Notes: generated by a model from the sequence alone, not told the origin. DNA of 13,744 bases from CAYYNP01 sp964472545 (GCA_964472545.1 CAYYNP010000270.1:1-13744), one strand, 5' to 3'. Shown: positions 1-6,968, counted from the first letter of the stretch. Translations and numbers: made by a program.

Positions 1-152
1 TAGTGCTTCGTCAACCTTAGGAATTGGGGTGCCACTGCTGGCTTGTCCAGCAGTGGAATCCGGCCAGACGCTTCGAGGCACTGCTGGACAAGCCAGCAGT
101 GGCACCCACGTTCCTCGCCTGAACCTAAAGGCCAAATGTTGACACGGCGCTA
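1..152. repeat. REP-like composite element: two hairpins in inverted orientation
   Basis: Two perfect 29-nt arms (27-55 and 79-107) are reverse complements of each other. Each arm is also a hairpin: CCACTGCTGG / CCAGCAGTGG around loop CTTGT (32-56), and CACTGCTGG / CCAGCAGTG around ACAAG (79-101). The outer ends are weakly related too: TAGTGCTTCGTCAAC at 1-15 matches the reverse complement of 138-152 at 11 of 15 positions, so the element may span 1-152. The left boundary is uncertain because it falls at the window edge. The arrangement resembles a BIME or REP pair; I recall similar palindromes scattered in planctomycete genomes. The hairpins lie just downstream of the solute-binding protein gene and could end its transcript, although no U-tract follows. 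Confidence 0.8.
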
Positions 153-1034
153 GAAGGCAAAGTCAAACGTGTCGGCATCCACGTGCGCCTTCTCGAGGTT
201 GGTAAAGGTATGAGAGAAATCCTCGGATGTGGTCTCGATGAAGCCGCGAACCTTGAAGACCTCCTTGAGCTTCATGGCCTTGGCACTGGAATCGCCTTCG
301 AGTCCCAACAGCACCTTGGCGAGACTCTCGCCGTGGGTGGCGGCCGTTTTCGAGGCCAGGATCAGCGTGTTGTTGGGATTCTCCGCCGAATCGCCGCCGA
401 TCACGGTCAAGCCGGGATTGGCGTCCGGATCCCAGACGAGGTTCTTGCCGACTGCGAAATCGGCCTCACCGCCGGCGACCTTGTCGAACGCCTCCTGGTG
501 GCTCTTGACGATGACTTCGGTATAGTGGTCCGATGACTGTTCGCCCACATCCAGCAGCGTCTTGGCGAACACCTGGCCGGACGACGCCAGCGAACAGTAG
601 GCGACCTTCTTGCCTTCGAAGTCGGTCAGACCGTCGAACGTTGCCGTCCCCTCTTTGGCCACCACGAGGGCCTTATAGGTGGAAACTCCCTGGGTGTTCA
701 CCGGGCGAACGACGGGCTCGGCCAGCCCTTTCTTGATGAAAACGGCTGCCACGAACGAGCCGGCAAACATGCCGTCTACTTTGCCCGACTGAAAGAGCTG
801 TACGGCATGTGCGTAGTCCTTGGCCGTCTTGACGTTGATTTGCCCGATTTCCGGAATTTGCGCGGCGATGTAGTTCGACAGCGCCTTGTACTTGACGCCC
901 TCTTTGACCGGGTCCTTCGACGCCATCACGACGAAGTAGAGGTTGTCCTTCGCTGCGGCCGTGGAGACGAATCCACTAAAGAGCATCGCACACGCCAGCA
1001 CAACGCACACAATCCGAACACTCTGTCTGAACAT
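150..1034 (-). CDS. PhnD-type phosphate/phosphonate ABC transporter substrate-binding protein
   Basis: Encodes 294 residues. An upstream in-frame ATG at 1079 exists, but the ATG at 1034 has a well-placed GGGAG 8 nt upstream and begins directly with a signal peptide: MFRQSVR, then a hydrophobic stretch, then a likely signal peptidase I site after TAAA (about residue 28). A VLAC stretch at residues 12-15 resembles a lipobox but leaves a very short hydrophobic core. The mature part has the periplasmic binding protein type 2 layout of the PhnD family: a first lobe with the 'GKVDGMFAGSFVAA' region, then 'FEGKKVAYCSLASSGQ', where family members have a ligand-contacting Ser/Thr-Ser-Gly segment, and a second lobe with 'GEADFAVG'. 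No permease or ATPase gene is in view; one could lie beyond the left edge, downstream. The true ligand (phosphonate, phosphite or other) cannot be read from sequence. The stop codon lies in the end of the flanking repeat. Confidence 0.85.
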   Translation of the reverse strand: MFRQSVRIVCVVLACAMLFSGFVSTAAAKDNLYFVVMASKDPVKEGVKYKALSNYIAAQIPEIGQINVKTAKDYAHAVQLFQSGKVDGMFAGSFVAAVFIKKGLAEPVVRPVNTQGVSTYKALVVAKEGTATFDGLTDFEGKKVAYCSLASSGQVFAKTLLDVGEQSSDHYTEVIVKSHQEAFDKVAGGEADFAVGKNLVWDPDANPGLTVIGGDSAENPNNTLILASKTAATHGESLAKVLLGLEGDSSAKAMKLKEVFKVRGFIETTSEDFSHTFTNLEKAHVDADTFDFAF

Positions 1035-1068
1035 CACGGTTTCTCCCTGATTCGAAGGTAACGATTGC

Positions 1069-1086
1069 GTGGCCGACATCGGCCAC
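1069..1086. promoter_or_regulatory. Perfect dyad upstream of the solute-binding protein gene
   Basis: GTGGCCGACATCGGCCAC is a palindrome with 8-bp arms and a 2-nt centre. It starts 35 bp upstream of the ATG at 1034, in the likely 5' region. It could be an operator or an mRNA hairpin. No convincing -35/-10 pair was found beside it, so the regulatory reading is only a guess. Confidence 0.3.
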
Positions 1087-1590
1087 TGGAGACGATTCCC
1101 ACTCGCGCGTCGTCAGCCCGGGCTTACCTGAAACCGCGCGGCAACGTGGTTGGTACGGTTCGTACTGCATCAATCCCCGTTAGGACCATCTAGGTCTCTG
1201 GACAGAAGGAGGCAACGAGAATCTTACTTCTTTTGCGCATGATTCCCGCGTGCGGAAGCGAGAAGTCGCCCAATTGGCACCACCCGCACGAGTTATTCCA
1301 CTAACGTGGGAGCGGCTCGCAGTTGTCAGTGGGGGCTCGGATCGTAGCCGGCCTGTTCTGGCAGAGGAGGCCCCTCTGTCGGAGCGAGCTATCGGCGTCG
1401 TAGCCCGGCGGCGACTGGCTTCGATCACATCGACCAAGATGTCGGCGATCTTTGCGCGGTGGCTGAGGAAACTCGAAAGCTTAGAACACTCGTGTCAGAA
1501 TCTAAGGTATCTGCCAAGACTCCCACGCACGGCAACCCCCGGCGCTAGCGCAGTTCGGTGTATGAACGCGTGGGTTGTTACGAAGCCGAC
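1087..1590. other. Intergenic region without a recognisable gene
   Basis: About 500 bp between two minus-strand genes. The open frames here are rich in Arg, Ser and Pro and look like translated noncoding GC-rich DNA. One short hairpin is present (CAGAGG 1362-1367, CCTCTG 1373-1378). No RNA gene or clear promoter is seen. Confidence 0.6.
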
Positions 1591-2235
1591 TCAGCCCTTC
1601 TTCTTTTTCTTCTCCTTGCGAGTCACAATCCTTAGCCGCGTCACTCCATCAGACTTCACCGTCATGCCATTCCACGTGTCGAGCGCCGTCCGGAGAGCGG
1701 TTTGCACGTCGGCGATGCTCCCTTTTTCCGAGAGTTCTACAACAACCGCTGCCGGCGTGGCGTCCGGCGGCTTGTTCTTTCCCTTCTTCGATGGAGGAGG
1801 GCCACCATACTCGCGGCACCACCACCTTACAAACCATGCTGTAAGCAACAAGAGGGCGAAGATGCCCGGACCTCCGGTCCAAGCGAACTGTCGCTCCGTC
1901 AGCAACTGCGATTTGCAGGGCCTCAACACGTATGCCCCAAATGCAAAGGACAATATCGGTGCGAACACGAAACCGGCGGGAAAGACCAGGCTACTCCACG
2001 CCCGCGAGCGGTGAGCGGTTCGGGGTTTCCACCTGCCGCGTTGTATCGCTTCTGCCTGGTGCAGCCAGTACGCGAAGAGGATTGCCGACAACCAGGGGAC
2101 GATCGCACAGAAGGCTGCGTTCTTCTGGGCAATGGAGAACGACACGACCCCGCCGGAAGCGATAAAGTTCCACTTCCATAGATCGAATTGAAAGCCGGAT
2201 CGTTGTAGGACTGCGTCGGCTGAGAGGCGGGACAT
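1591..2235 (-). CDS. Membrane protein of unknown function with a Lys-rich C-terminal tail
   Basis: Encodes 214 residues. The ATG at 2235 is preceded by GAGGAG 8 nt upstream, a strong ribosome binding site. Hydrophobic segments lie at about residues 24-36, 40-59, 82-104 and 122-139, giving three or four membrane passes. A soluble tail follows: a Lys/Pro linker (about 147-162), a short segment that could fold as beta-alpha-beta ('AAVVVELSEKGSIADVQTAL', 'LRIVTRK'), and a terminal run of lysines. I do not recognise a family. The gene lies 127 bp downstream of another unrecognised membrane-anchored protein in the same direction, so the two may be one transcription unit. By the positive-inside rule the lysine tail should be cytoplasmic. 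Confidence 0.75.
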   Translation of the reverse strand: MSRLSADAVLQRSGFQFDLWKWNFIASGGVVSFSIAQKNAAFCAIVPWLSAILFAYWLHQAEAIQRGRWKPRTAHRSRAWSSLVFPAGFVFAPILSFAFGAYVLRPCKSQLLTERQFAWTGGPGIFALLLLTAWFVRWWCREYGGPPPSKKGKNKPPDATPAAVVVELSEKGSIADVQTALRTALDTWNGMTVKSDGVTRLRIVTRKEKKKKKG

Positions 2236-2362
2236 TGGTGTGGCTCCTCAATTCGCCGCGATTCCGAGCGAGTTCAACTTATCGGCGGGCGGCGCCCCCC
2301 GCTACCTGCGTCCGCGCCGAGGGCCGTCAACGGTTACCCGCGTCTTGAACGGTGGGCGTAGA

Positions 2363-3583
2363 TCAGATCTGCTCCAGAAGTGCTTGCTCCAGCGCTTCGC
2401 GATTCGTAAATCCGACGAGTTCATCCGCCTCGTCGACTACCGGAACGTCTTTGGCAACGCCGTCTTGCGGCAGCCAGATGGTCCCGTCTTTGAGCACCGG
2501 GCCGATCTTGGCGGTGTGGCTGATTCGCCGCGTAGATTGTCTGCCAAACAAGGTTGCAACGCGTGCTGCAGCTTCGTCGTAGGTCACGTCGGCAGCATTC
2601 GTGCGGAGCAAGGCCATCAACGCACCGTTCTCGTCCAGCTTCCGGCGAAACGCGTCTTTCTCTACAAGAGCAACGAAAACGCCGTCTTGCTTTTCAGCCC
2701 CGTAGAGCAATGCGACGTACTTGAATCTCTCGGGAAACCTCTCCGTGAACTTATCCAGCCATTGCCCGATTGCGTCGAGGTCATAGTACTTCCCAATACC
2801 GACCGTCATAGTGATAACGACGGGCGTCTTTCCCTGCCCGTTAGTCTCGTCTTGCTCCGCAGTTTCCTTGTCTACCTTGTCGAGGATCTCGGGAAGGGCT
2901 TCCGGATGCGTCTTCTCCACTTCGCGGCTTGCCAGAATCGCGTCATCCGCCAGCGAGACGACGAGCCTGTCGGATCGCTCCTGCACGGTGGCCCGAACGG
3001 TCTCTAGGGTCGGCCGCAACGTCTCCTTGACGACGTTGGCGATATACACCTTGCCCTCGCCCTCGACGTACTCCGTGGCGGCGGTGGTGATCAGGTTGCT
3101 GATCTCAGGGGATCTGAAGGACTTCTGCAGTTGTGTCGGCAGCGCCTGCTGCACAAGGGCGGGGAGTGCTTCGCCAACCGACTTCTTAACGTCACCGGCA
3201 AGCACCTGCCGTCCGGCGTCGCTTCCAAGGTACTCTTCGACGACCGATTTCACCTGCTCCCTCACCTCTGCGGTCATCTGCAACTGCACCAGTGGAACCA
3301 CCTTCTTGCCGGCCACCTCCCTGACGACGTCGTCCACTTTGTCGACCACCTTCGTGTCAAGATCGACGCTGTGGGCCGTTTCACGGACAATCGTATCGAC
3401 TTTCTGAGGAAGCCACGTGAGGATCGTGACGATGACGGCCAGCAACCCACCCCCTCCAATCGGGATGGTGACGGCCATCAGGAAGGTCTTGCGCACGTTG
3501 GCTGAAATGCGGCGCTCGAGTAGTTCTAACGTCTCCTTGTTTACGTTTTGGAGATCCACACTCACTTCGGATTGGTCCGGCAT
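2363..3583 (-). CDS. Membrane-anchored protein with a long helical region and a CBS-like C-terminus
   Basis: Encodes 406 residues from an ATG with AGGAG 8 nt upstream. Order of parts: a short charged N-terminus (1-33); one transmembrane helix with a GGGG turn (about 34-58); a long charged, helix-rich region (about 60-245) with repeated Val/Asp/Glu/Lys patterns ('KVVDKVDDVVREV', 'VREQVKSVVEEYL'), likely coiled coil or helical bundle; an acidic linker (about 236-252); and an alpha/beta C-terminal region (about 253-406). The very end, 'VPVVDEADELVGFTNREAL' (380-398), resembles the core of a CBS motif, but only one such half is visible. The Arg/Lys-rich segment before the helix suggests a cytoplasmic N-terminus, which would put the large part outside; yet the C-terminal region looks cytosolic, so topology is open. 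I do not recognise a family. It is probably the first gene of a pair with 1591-2235. Confidence 0.75.
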   Translation of the reverse strand: MPDQSEVSVDLQNVNKETLELLERRISANVRKTFLMAVTIPIGGGGLLAVIVTILTWLPQKVDTIVRETAHSVDLDTKVVDKVDDVVREVAGKKVVPLVQLQMTAEVREQVKSVVEEYLGSDAGRQVLAGDVKKSVGEALPALVQQALPTQLQKSFRSPEISNLITTAATEYVEGEGKVYIANVVKETLRPTLETVRATVQERSDRLVVSLADDAILASREVEKTHPEALPEILDKVDKETAEQDETNGQGKTPVVITMTVGIGKYYDLDAIGQWLDKFTERFPERFKYVALLYGAEKQDGVFVALVEKDAFRRKLDENGALMALLRTNAADVTYDEAAARVATLFGRQSTRRISHTAKIGPVLKDGTIWLPQDGVAKDVPVVDEADELVGFTNREALEQALLEQI

Positions 3584-4103
3584 TTGAGACTCTCCTTCTC
3601 AGGCATCGACCACGCCATTGCGTGATCGGCCACGGCGGGGTGAATGAGATGACCGACTCGACGGCACCAGAATGACCTCCCGTCTCTCACGGGAAGGCTG
3701 TAGATACATCTATCGCCGCTCACGATCGCGCAAGCGAGTCACCGATGGTGATTGCGATTCGACGGCAACGACGTTCCGCGCGATGTGCTTGCGGACCCCG
3801 AGTGGATAAGCCCTCGTATTCCCGGCGAGATGGAGGAGCGCAAGGGCAACCGCCCCCCCTCCATCATTCCAATTGCGATTCGCGGCTTCGACCGCGCTCG
3901 CTTTCGTCAAATATCCCCGGGCGGCGCCGACGCTCTTCCGCAGACGGCGGAGCGACTTCTGCGGCCCTGCCGGAAAAGGGTGGGGGTTGCGGGGCACGAG
4001 AGGGGTCGTTTGCGCCCCTTCGATTCGCGGCGTAGCGGCCCCGTGAGGAGACGAAGCGATTTGCCTCTTGTACCCCCCGGCGCCCGACGCCGCCGACCGG
4101 CAA
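3584..4103. other. Intergenic region without a convincing gene
   Basis: About 520 bp upstream of the 406-residue membrane protein, so it should hold that gene's promoter, but I cannot pick a clear one. A small hairpin (TCCCGT 3678-3683, ACGGGA 3689-3694) lies about 100 bp upstream of the start codon. Open frames on both strands are Arg-rich and overlap each other without good ribosome binding sites. Confidence 0.5.
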
Positions 4104-4418
4104 TCACTCAAAGGCGCCTTCCAGCACTTGCCGAACATCCGGACGGTCGAGCAGTTCTACCAGACATATCCGGTTCTCGATGACGAACACGGAGAGAAGC
4201 CCGGGCACACGGCCCTCGGGGACGATTCGCGTGCCTTGATCGCGGATTTCGTCATGCGTAAGATCTGACGTGAAGAAGCTTGCACAACGCCGGTCCGTGC
4301 AGCAACGCCGGACGACAGAAAGAGACGGCAGCTCGTTCGCCATGGAGAGGTGGCCCTCTGCCGACAAGGCGTCGGCGAGTTGTCGCGTGAGAACTGGAAT
4401 CAGGTTACCGAGTGTCAC
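4104..4418 (-). CDS. Small conserved protein with a CCx4C-x2-F-x-T signature
   Basis: Encodes 104 residues from a GTG start at 4418, with a weak GGA 8 nt upstream. An ATG at 4343 (residue 26) is an alternative. The frame extends upstream to 4514, but that part translates repeat DNA and looks noncoding. The N-terminal half is a helix-like segment ('LTRQLADALSAEGHLSMANEL'-type pattern). Next comes 'VVRRCCTDRRCASFFTS' with cysteines at 39, 40 and 45, and then a beta-rich end, 'GLLSVFVIENRICLVELLDR', finishing in 'PDVRQVLEGAF'. The pattern 'VV-x-x-C ... C-x-x-F-x-T ... V-x-x-x-I-x-x-(V/I)E-x-L-x-RPDV' resembles small uncharacterised bacterial proteins I recall, which usually read CxCGxxxC at the cysteines. 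The Cys cluster could bind a metal; function is unknown. Codon third positions are GC-rich in this frame, but the antisense frame (4068-4268) is also open, so certainty is moderate. Confidence 0.6.
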   Translation of the reverse strand: MTLGNLIPVLTRQLADALSAEGHLSMANELPSLSVVRRCCTDRRCASFFTSDLTHDEIRDQGTRIVPEGRVPGLLSVFVIENRICLVELLDRPDVRQVLEGAFE

Positions 4419-4468
4419 AGTTGTTCCGAGCCCTGTTCTTCCCGTGGGCCACCCTCGTCTCACGTCCC

Positions 4469-4534
4469 GTAGCCGAAGTCGCCAGACTTCGGCCGGCCTT
4501 GAAGGGAACGCCACACTCTGGCGAATTCGGCTAC
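4469..4534. repeat. Inverted repeat with an internal hairpin (REP-like)
   Basis: GTAGCCGAAGTCGCCAGA (4469-4486) and the reverse complement of 4517-4534 agree at 17 of 18 positions. The left arm lies inside a hairpin of its own: GCCGAAGT (4472-4479) pairs with ACTTCGGC (4486-4493) around a 6-nt loop. It has the same design (arms that pair together and also fold individually) as the element at 1-152, but a different sequence, so it is another repeat family. It sits between aroB and the small gene at 4104-4418, 50 bp upstream of that gene's start. No target duplication is seen. Confidence 0.7.
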
Positions 4535-4553
4535 CGCGCGTGCCAAGTGCGAA

Positions 4554-5645
4554 CTAGCCGTCCAACACCGCACGCACCTCGGCCGCCTCGACGTCGCCGA
4601 CCAGTTCTACGTGGCCCATGCGGCTGGGCAACACGAAGCGGAGTTTGCCGTGTTGCACTTTCTTGTCGTGCATCATCGACTCGAGCACCCGCTCGTGGTC
4701 GAGCTGGGGCATCGCGACCGGTAGCCCCAGGGCTTCGAGCAGGGCCCGTTGACGTTCGGTCATTGACGCGTCGATGCGGCCCAGACGCTCGGCCAGCCGC
4801 GAGGCGCAGAGCATGCCGATCGAAACGGCCTCGCCGTGGAGGATCTCGCCGTAGCCGGGCAGGGATTCTAGCGGGTGGGCGAAGGTGTGGCCGTAGTTGA
4901 GCACCGCCCGCGGGCCGCTCTCTTCGCGCTCGTCCTGCTCGACCACGTCGGCCTTCAGCCGGCAGCAGCGGGCGATCACTTCGGCCAACACGGCGTCGTC
5001 GCGGTCGGCGAGCTGCGGCACGTGGGCTTCGAGATAGTCGAACAGTTCGGCGTCGAGGATCACGCCGTATTTCACGACCTCGCCGAGGCCGGCCCGATAC
5101 TCGCGTGGGTCGAGCGTTTCGAGCGTGGCGGTGTCGATCAACACGCCGATCGGCTGCAAGAAAGCGCCGACCATGTTCTTGGCTTCCGGCAGGTTCACGC
5201 CGACCTTGCCGCCGACGGAACTGTCGACGTGGGCCAAGAGCGTCGTGGGGACCTGGAAGAAGCGCAAACCCCGGGCGTAAGTCGCGGCGATGAAACCGGC
5301 CAAGTCGCCTACCACGCCTCCGCCGGCGGCCACGACGACCGTACGGCGATCGGCCCCCAACTCAAGCATCCCCTGCCACAGCCCGGCGGCCATATCGACC
5401 GACTTGCTCGGTTCGCCCGGTTCGACGGCCACCAGGTCGACGCGGATCGAGGCCCCGGTGAGGCTTTCGGCCACGGCTATCGCGTGCGGCTCTTGCACGT
5501 TCTCGTCGGTGATCACCACCGCATGCGAAACCTCCCCCAGCCGCGCGAGAAACCCGCCCACGCCGGGCAGGTTGCCCGAGCCGATCTCGATGTCGTAACT
5601 TCGCTCGCCCAAGTCGACGTGAACCGTTTGCACTGCCGATGCCAC
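4554..5645 (-). CDS. aroB: 3-dehydroquinate synthase
   Basis: Second step of the shikimate pathway: converts DAHP to 3-dehydroquinate in the cytoplasm, using NAD and a divalent metal. I chose the GTG at 5645 because GAGGAGG lies 5 nt upstream, giving 363 residues, the usual AroB length; the frame is open to a TTG at 5681, but that would place the ribosome binding site inside the gene. Visible motifs: the dinucleotide-binding 'GGGVVGDLAGF' (about 108-118), 'PTTLLAHVDSSVGGKVGVN' (about 133-151), and metal ligands corresponding to Glu189 in 'GLGEVVKYG', His253 in 'NYGHTFAH' and His270 in 'LHGEAVSIGM', followed by 'DKK'. All key residues appear intact. It is the last gene of an efp-epmA-aroB run, starting 57 bp after epmA ends. 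Confidence 0.96.
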   Translation of the reverse strand: MASAVQTVHVDLGERSYDIEIGSGNLPGVGGFLARLGEVSHAVVITDENVQEPHAIAVAESLTGASIRVDLVAVEPGEPSKSVDMAAGLWQGMLELGADRRTVVVAAGGGVVGDLAGFIAATYARGLRFFQVPTTLLAHVDSSVGGKVGVNLPEAKNMVGAFLQPIGVLIDTATLETLDPREYRAGLGEVVKYGVILDAELFDYLEAHVPQLADRDDAVLAEVIARCCRLKADVVEQDEREESGPRAVLNYGHTFAHPLESLPGYGEILHGEAVSIGMLCASRLAERLGRIDASMTERQRALLEALGLPVAMPQLDHERVLESMMHDKKVQHGKLRFVLPSRMGHVELVGDVEAAEVRAVLDG

Positions 5646-5702
5646 AACCACCTCCTCAAACCACAAGTCCGAAATCGTCAATCACAAATCATAAAGGGAA
5701 AC

Positions 5703-6671
5703 TCACGCCCGGTCCATCGGAAACGCCGTCACGTCGGCCAGGCTGTTCGCCCCGGCGGCCAGCATCACCACGCGATCGAAGCCCAAGGCCACGCCGACCG
5801 ACGCCGGCAGCCCGGCCTGCATGGCGGCGATCAGGCGGCTTTGCTCGGGCAGCGGCGGTTTGCCGTCGCGGCGGCGTTGGGCGTTGACGTCGGAATTTCG
5901 CCGCAACAATTCGTCCGGGTCGAGCAGTTCGTGGTAGCCGTTGGCCAGCTCGATGCCGCCGACGTAGAGCTCAAAACGTTCGGCCACCGGCGGGTCGCCA
6001 GGCCGGATGCGTGCCAGGGCCGCCTGCGTGGCCGGGTAATCGAACAGCAGCACCGGCCGGCCGACGCCCAGGTGCGGCTGCACGCGGTCGACCAGCAGCA
6101 GATCGAGCCAGCCATCGCGGTCTTCCTCAGCGAGGCTCGCCGGGACGGCAACGTCGAACGCCCGCGCCGCTTGCGAGAGCATTTCGACGTTCGCGGTGTG
6201 TGGGTCGAGTCCGACGTGTTGCTGAAACGTCTCCGCATAGCTGACCCGTTCGGCCGGGCCGCGTTCGAGCAGTTCCTCGCACAACTCGGAAGTCAGCCGC
6301 ATGCCTGCGTCCACGGTGTCGCCGGGGCGATACCACTCGACGATGGTGAACTCGGGATTGTGCAGCGGCCCCTGTTCGCCTTGTCGGAACGCCCGGGTTA
6401 TCTGATAGACCGCCTGGGCGCCGGCGGCCAGCAGACGCTTCATGGCGAATTCGGGCGAGGTTTGCAGCCATAACGGGCCGGGCATTCCGTCGACGTGCGT
6501 CGAGAACGGATCGAGATGGCGATCGACGACCGTATCGGCGGAGAGAATCGGCGTTTCGACTTCCAGGAAACTCCGGCCGTGGAAGAACTCTCGCGTGCGG
6601 CGCAGCAACTCTGCCCGCAGCCGCAGGTTCTGCCAGCTTGCCGTGGGGCGGAAGTCGTGCTGCTGGGGCAT
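5703..6671 (-). CDS. epmA: EF-P--(R)-beta-lysine ligase
   Basis: Class II lysyl-tRNA synthetase-like enzyme without an anticodon-binding domain. It activates (R)-beta-lysine and attaches it to a conserved lysine of elongation factor P. 322 residues, close to the E. coli protein. Start at 6671 has AGGA 9 nt upstream. Visible class II features: motif 1 region 'GRSFLEVETPIL' (32-43); 'WLQTSPEFAMKRLL' (68-81); motif 2 'YQITRAFRQGEQGPLHNPEF' (89-108), ending in 'TIVEWYR'; and motif 3 'VGVALGFDR' (292-300). Absence of an N-terminal OB-fold separates it from LysS. It follows efp in the same direction, and epmB is also in the locus, which makes the assignment to EpmA rather than a generic LysS paralogue strong. 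Confidence 0.95.
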   Translation of the reverse strand: MPQQHDFRPTASWQNLRLRAELLRRTREFFHGRSFLEVETPILSADTVVDRHLDPFSTHVDGMPGPLWLQTSPEFAMKRLLAAGAQAVYQITRAFRQGEQGPLHNPEFTIVEWYRPGDTVDAGMRLTSELCEELLERGPAERVSYAETFQQHVGLDPHTANVEMLSQAARAFDVAVPASLAEEDRDGWLDLLLVDRVQPHLGVGRPVLLFDYPATQAALARIRPGDPPVAERFELYVGGIELANGYHELLDPDELLRRNSDVNAQRRRDGKPPLPEQSRLIAAMQAGLPASVGVALGFDRVVMLAAGANSLADVTAFPMDRA

Positions 6672-6701
6672 GTTTGCCGATCCTGATCGACCAATACAAC
6701 G

Positions 6702-6778
6702 TGGGTGGCCCGGCCACTCTTACGGTGAGACCGTTGCCATGTGACTCGACGTTGCCGCAAGAGTGTCGGGGCCACCCA
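6702..6778. repeat. Inverted repeat, third palindromic family
   Basis: The arms 6702-6725 and 6755-6778 are reverse complements at 21 of 24 positions (TGGGTGGCC... pairing with ...GGCCACCCA). The left arm contains a smaller palindrome, GTGGCC-C-GGCCAC (6705-6717). The element lies between efp and epmA, just upstream of the epmA start and next to the assembly gap. Similar 'GGTGGCC...ACTCTT' repeats are, as I recall, common in planctomycetes. Confidence 0.65.
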
Positions 6779-6912
6779 GGGTGTGCGGTTGGTAGTCGTG
6801 GGGCGCCCCCCGCCCCCCCCCCCACACACGCCGCGGCCGNNNNNNNNNNCGGTGGCCCCATGTGTGGGGGGCCCACCGTGGGTGGGGGGTTGGTCGGCGT
6901 CCCGCCCCGCTT
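6779..6912. other. Assembly gap with low-quality flanks
   Basis: Ten Ns at 6840-6849 mark a scaffold join. Both flanks hold unnatural-looking C and G runs. Positions 6779-6799 and 6880-6900 agree at 17 of 21 positions in the same direction, and the bases before each are also alike. This suggests that the two contig ends carry the same sequence, read badly, and that true spacing between efp and epmA is shorter than shown. No gene is interrupted. Confidence 0.7.
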
Positions 6913-6922
6913 GACGACACGA

Positions 6923-6941
6923 CATCTCGCGGAGCGAGATG
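6923..6941 (-). terminator. Hairpin downstream of efp
   Basis: CATCTCGC and GCGAGATG form a perfect 8-bp stem around a 3-nt loop, starting 27 bp past the efp stop. There is no clear U-tract, so it may be a repeat or an mRNA-stabilising hairpin and need not be a true intrinsic terminator. Confidence 0.4.
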
Positions 6942-6968
6942 ACTACTTTGGTGTGCCCGCGACGAAAC

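Noticed and set aside
1..107. Possible start of a CRISPR array because of repeated 'CACTGCTGG' units.
   Set aside because: Only two copies, in inverted orientation, with no regular spacers and no cas genes.
801..815. TACGGCATGTGCGTA, similar to the blaI-type operators.
   Set aside because: Lies deep inside the solute-binding protein coding region, has uneven half-sites, and no promoter is nearby.
1250..2014. Plus-strand open frame of 254 codons.
   Set aside because: Antisense to the membrane protein at 1591-2235, which has a strong ribosome binding site and clear transmembrane pattern.
3752..4183. Plus-strand frame of 143 codons whose first 50 residues look fairly protein-like.
   Set aside because: TTG start without a ribosome binding site, second half Arg-rich, no family recognised, and frames on both strands are equally open.
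4068..4268. Plus-strand frame of 66 codons from a TTG, with GC-rich third positions and protein-like composition.
   Set aside because: It overlaps the minus-strand gene at 4104-4418, which has a recognisable family signature. GAGGAG lies too far (17 nt) from the TTG. Kept only as an alternative.
4875..6473. Plus-strand open frame of 532 codons, the longest in that area.
   Set aside because: It is antisense to aroB and epmA; composition is His/Arg/Gln-rich as expected of a shadow in GC-rich DNA.
6722..6734. ACGGTGAGACCGT dyad, slightly operator-like.
   Set aside because: It is the border and spacer of the inverted repeat at 6702-6778, and the half-sites lack the TACGGC pattern.
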